From Flavipsychrobacter sp. (GTDB taxonomy: Bacteria > Bacteroidota > Bacteroidia > Chitinophagales > Chitinophagaceae): a stretch of 7,097 nt of DNA. A program made the translations under genes and the position numbers. Location: positions 1 to 7,097 of the forward strand of contig JAJNBR010000145.1 of the NCBI GenBank assembly GCA_021156265.1, written 5' to 3'. The notes under the pieces were generated by a model. That model was given only the letters and a program-made list of their open reading frames with translations, ran no database searches and had not been told where the DNA came from. Below are positions 6,593 through 7,097 of this stretch, piece after piece (position 1 is the stretch's first letter; every line of letters starts with the position of its first letter).

Positions 6593-7097
6593 TTAGCGTC
6601 TGTTAGACAGTGCCGGTGCTATTTGCTGGTAAACGTTACGGAAACCGATATAAGCTTTTGCAGTATCAGCATATTCGTAGTCGCGGGTACCTGTTTGCAG
6701 ATAGAACGCAACGTCCCTCCAGCTACCGCCGCGGATAACCTTGCGACGCATCCATTGCGGATCATTCTCACGCACCTGATATTGGATAGAAGGGTTAACG
6801 TCGGCTATTGTATTGTAAGAATTAGTGAAATAAGAAGTCAGGGTCCACTCAGCTACGTTACCCGCCATGTTATACAGACCGTAGTCGTTTGGCCAGTACC
6901 GATCAACAGGCACAGTGTACAGGCCACCATCAGCTGCATAGTTACCGCGCTGAGGTTTGAAGTTAGCCAGGTAGCAACCTTTCTTGTTTACCAAGTAAGG
7001 ACCGCCCCATGGGTAAGGAGATTCTGTACGACCGCCGCGGGCTGCATATTCCCACTGGGCTTCTGTAGGCAAAGTGAATTCACCTTCAAAATACATC
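6593..7097 (-). CDS. gldK: T9SS ring lipoprotein GldK (PorK family), C-terminal part only
   Basis: The frame runs through the right edge, so the start, signal peptide and lipobox are outside; 167 residues plus one base are visible. They form the second half of a formylglycine-generating-enzyme (FGE/SUMF1)-like sulfatase-modifying fold. Motifs, numbered from the visible Met at 7096, are LPTEAQWEYAARGG (9-22), YPWGG (28-32), GLYNMAGNVAEW (73-84), VIRGGSW (120-126) and YIGFRNVY (149-156). True FGEs carry a Cys pair in the segment after RGGS; here it reads RGGSWRDVAFYLQTGTRDY with no Cys, consistent with GldK being a structural, non-enzymatic version. GldK is an outer-membrane lipoprotein that forms the periplasmic T9SS ring with GldN. 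Its position before gldL in a K-L-M-N order separates it from general FGE-like proteins. Its stop is 50 bp before gldL. Confidence 0.94.
   Translation of the reverse strand, partial: MYFEGEFTLPTEAQWEYAARGGRTESPYPWGGPYLVNKKGCYLANFKPQRGNYAADGGLYTVPVDRYWPNDYGLYNMAGNVAEWTLTSYFTNSYNTIADVNPSIQYQVRENDPQWMRRKVIRGGSWRDVAFYLQTGTRDYEYADTAKAYIGFRNVYQQIAPALSNRR

Noticed and set aside
1..7097. tRNA/rRNA genes, insertion sequences or CRISPR arrays
   Set aside because: None seen; the window is almost fully occupied by protein-coding genes, and no gene-free stretch exceeds about 130 bases.

Overview
This window comes from a Bacteroidota (Bacteroidetes) chromosome. The strongest evidence is a contiguous minus-strand block coding for the end of GldK, then GldL, GldM and GldN. 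These four proteins form the core motor and ring module of the type IX secretion system (T9SS) and gliding machinery, which is confined to this phylum. Other support comes from a TAnnTTTG-type promoter motif and the absence of convincing Shine-Dalgarno sequences before most starts. The moderate GC content and protein style would fit a Chitinophagia or Sphingobacteriia-like member, but this finer placement is only a guess.

Layout from left to right. Positions 1-1474 (minus) hold the N-terminal 491 residues of a large exported protein whose frame stays open to the left edge. It has a signal peptide, a region resembling a peptidase-MA-like domain that lacks HExxH, and then TolB/WD40-like beta-propeller repeats. 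Positions 1475-1575 are a compact divergent promoter region. Positions 1576-2214 (plus) encode a complete metallo-beta-lactamase-fold hydrolase of the glyoxalase II-like group. A symmetrical hairpin at 2279-2308 separates it from the convergent comB-like gene (2308-3030, minus), a predicted 2-phosphosulfolactate phosphatase. Positions 3031-3157 are intergenic and contain a perfect 11-bp hairpin that probably ends the gld operon. Positions 3158-7097 (minus) carry gldN, gldM, gldL and the 3' part of gldK, with gaps of 38, 65 and 50 bp.

How the genes work together: GldL and GldM form the inner-membrane, proton-motive-force-driven motor. GldM reaches through the periplasm to the GldK-GldN ring under the outer membrane, which powers protein export by the T9SS and, in gliding species, adhesin movement. 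The propeller protein, the MBL hydrolase and the ComB homologue have no established role in this machine; any link from their position is inference. The T9SS module itself is a known system. The less-explained parts of the window are the propeller protein with its degenerate protease-like domain and the stand-alone ComB.
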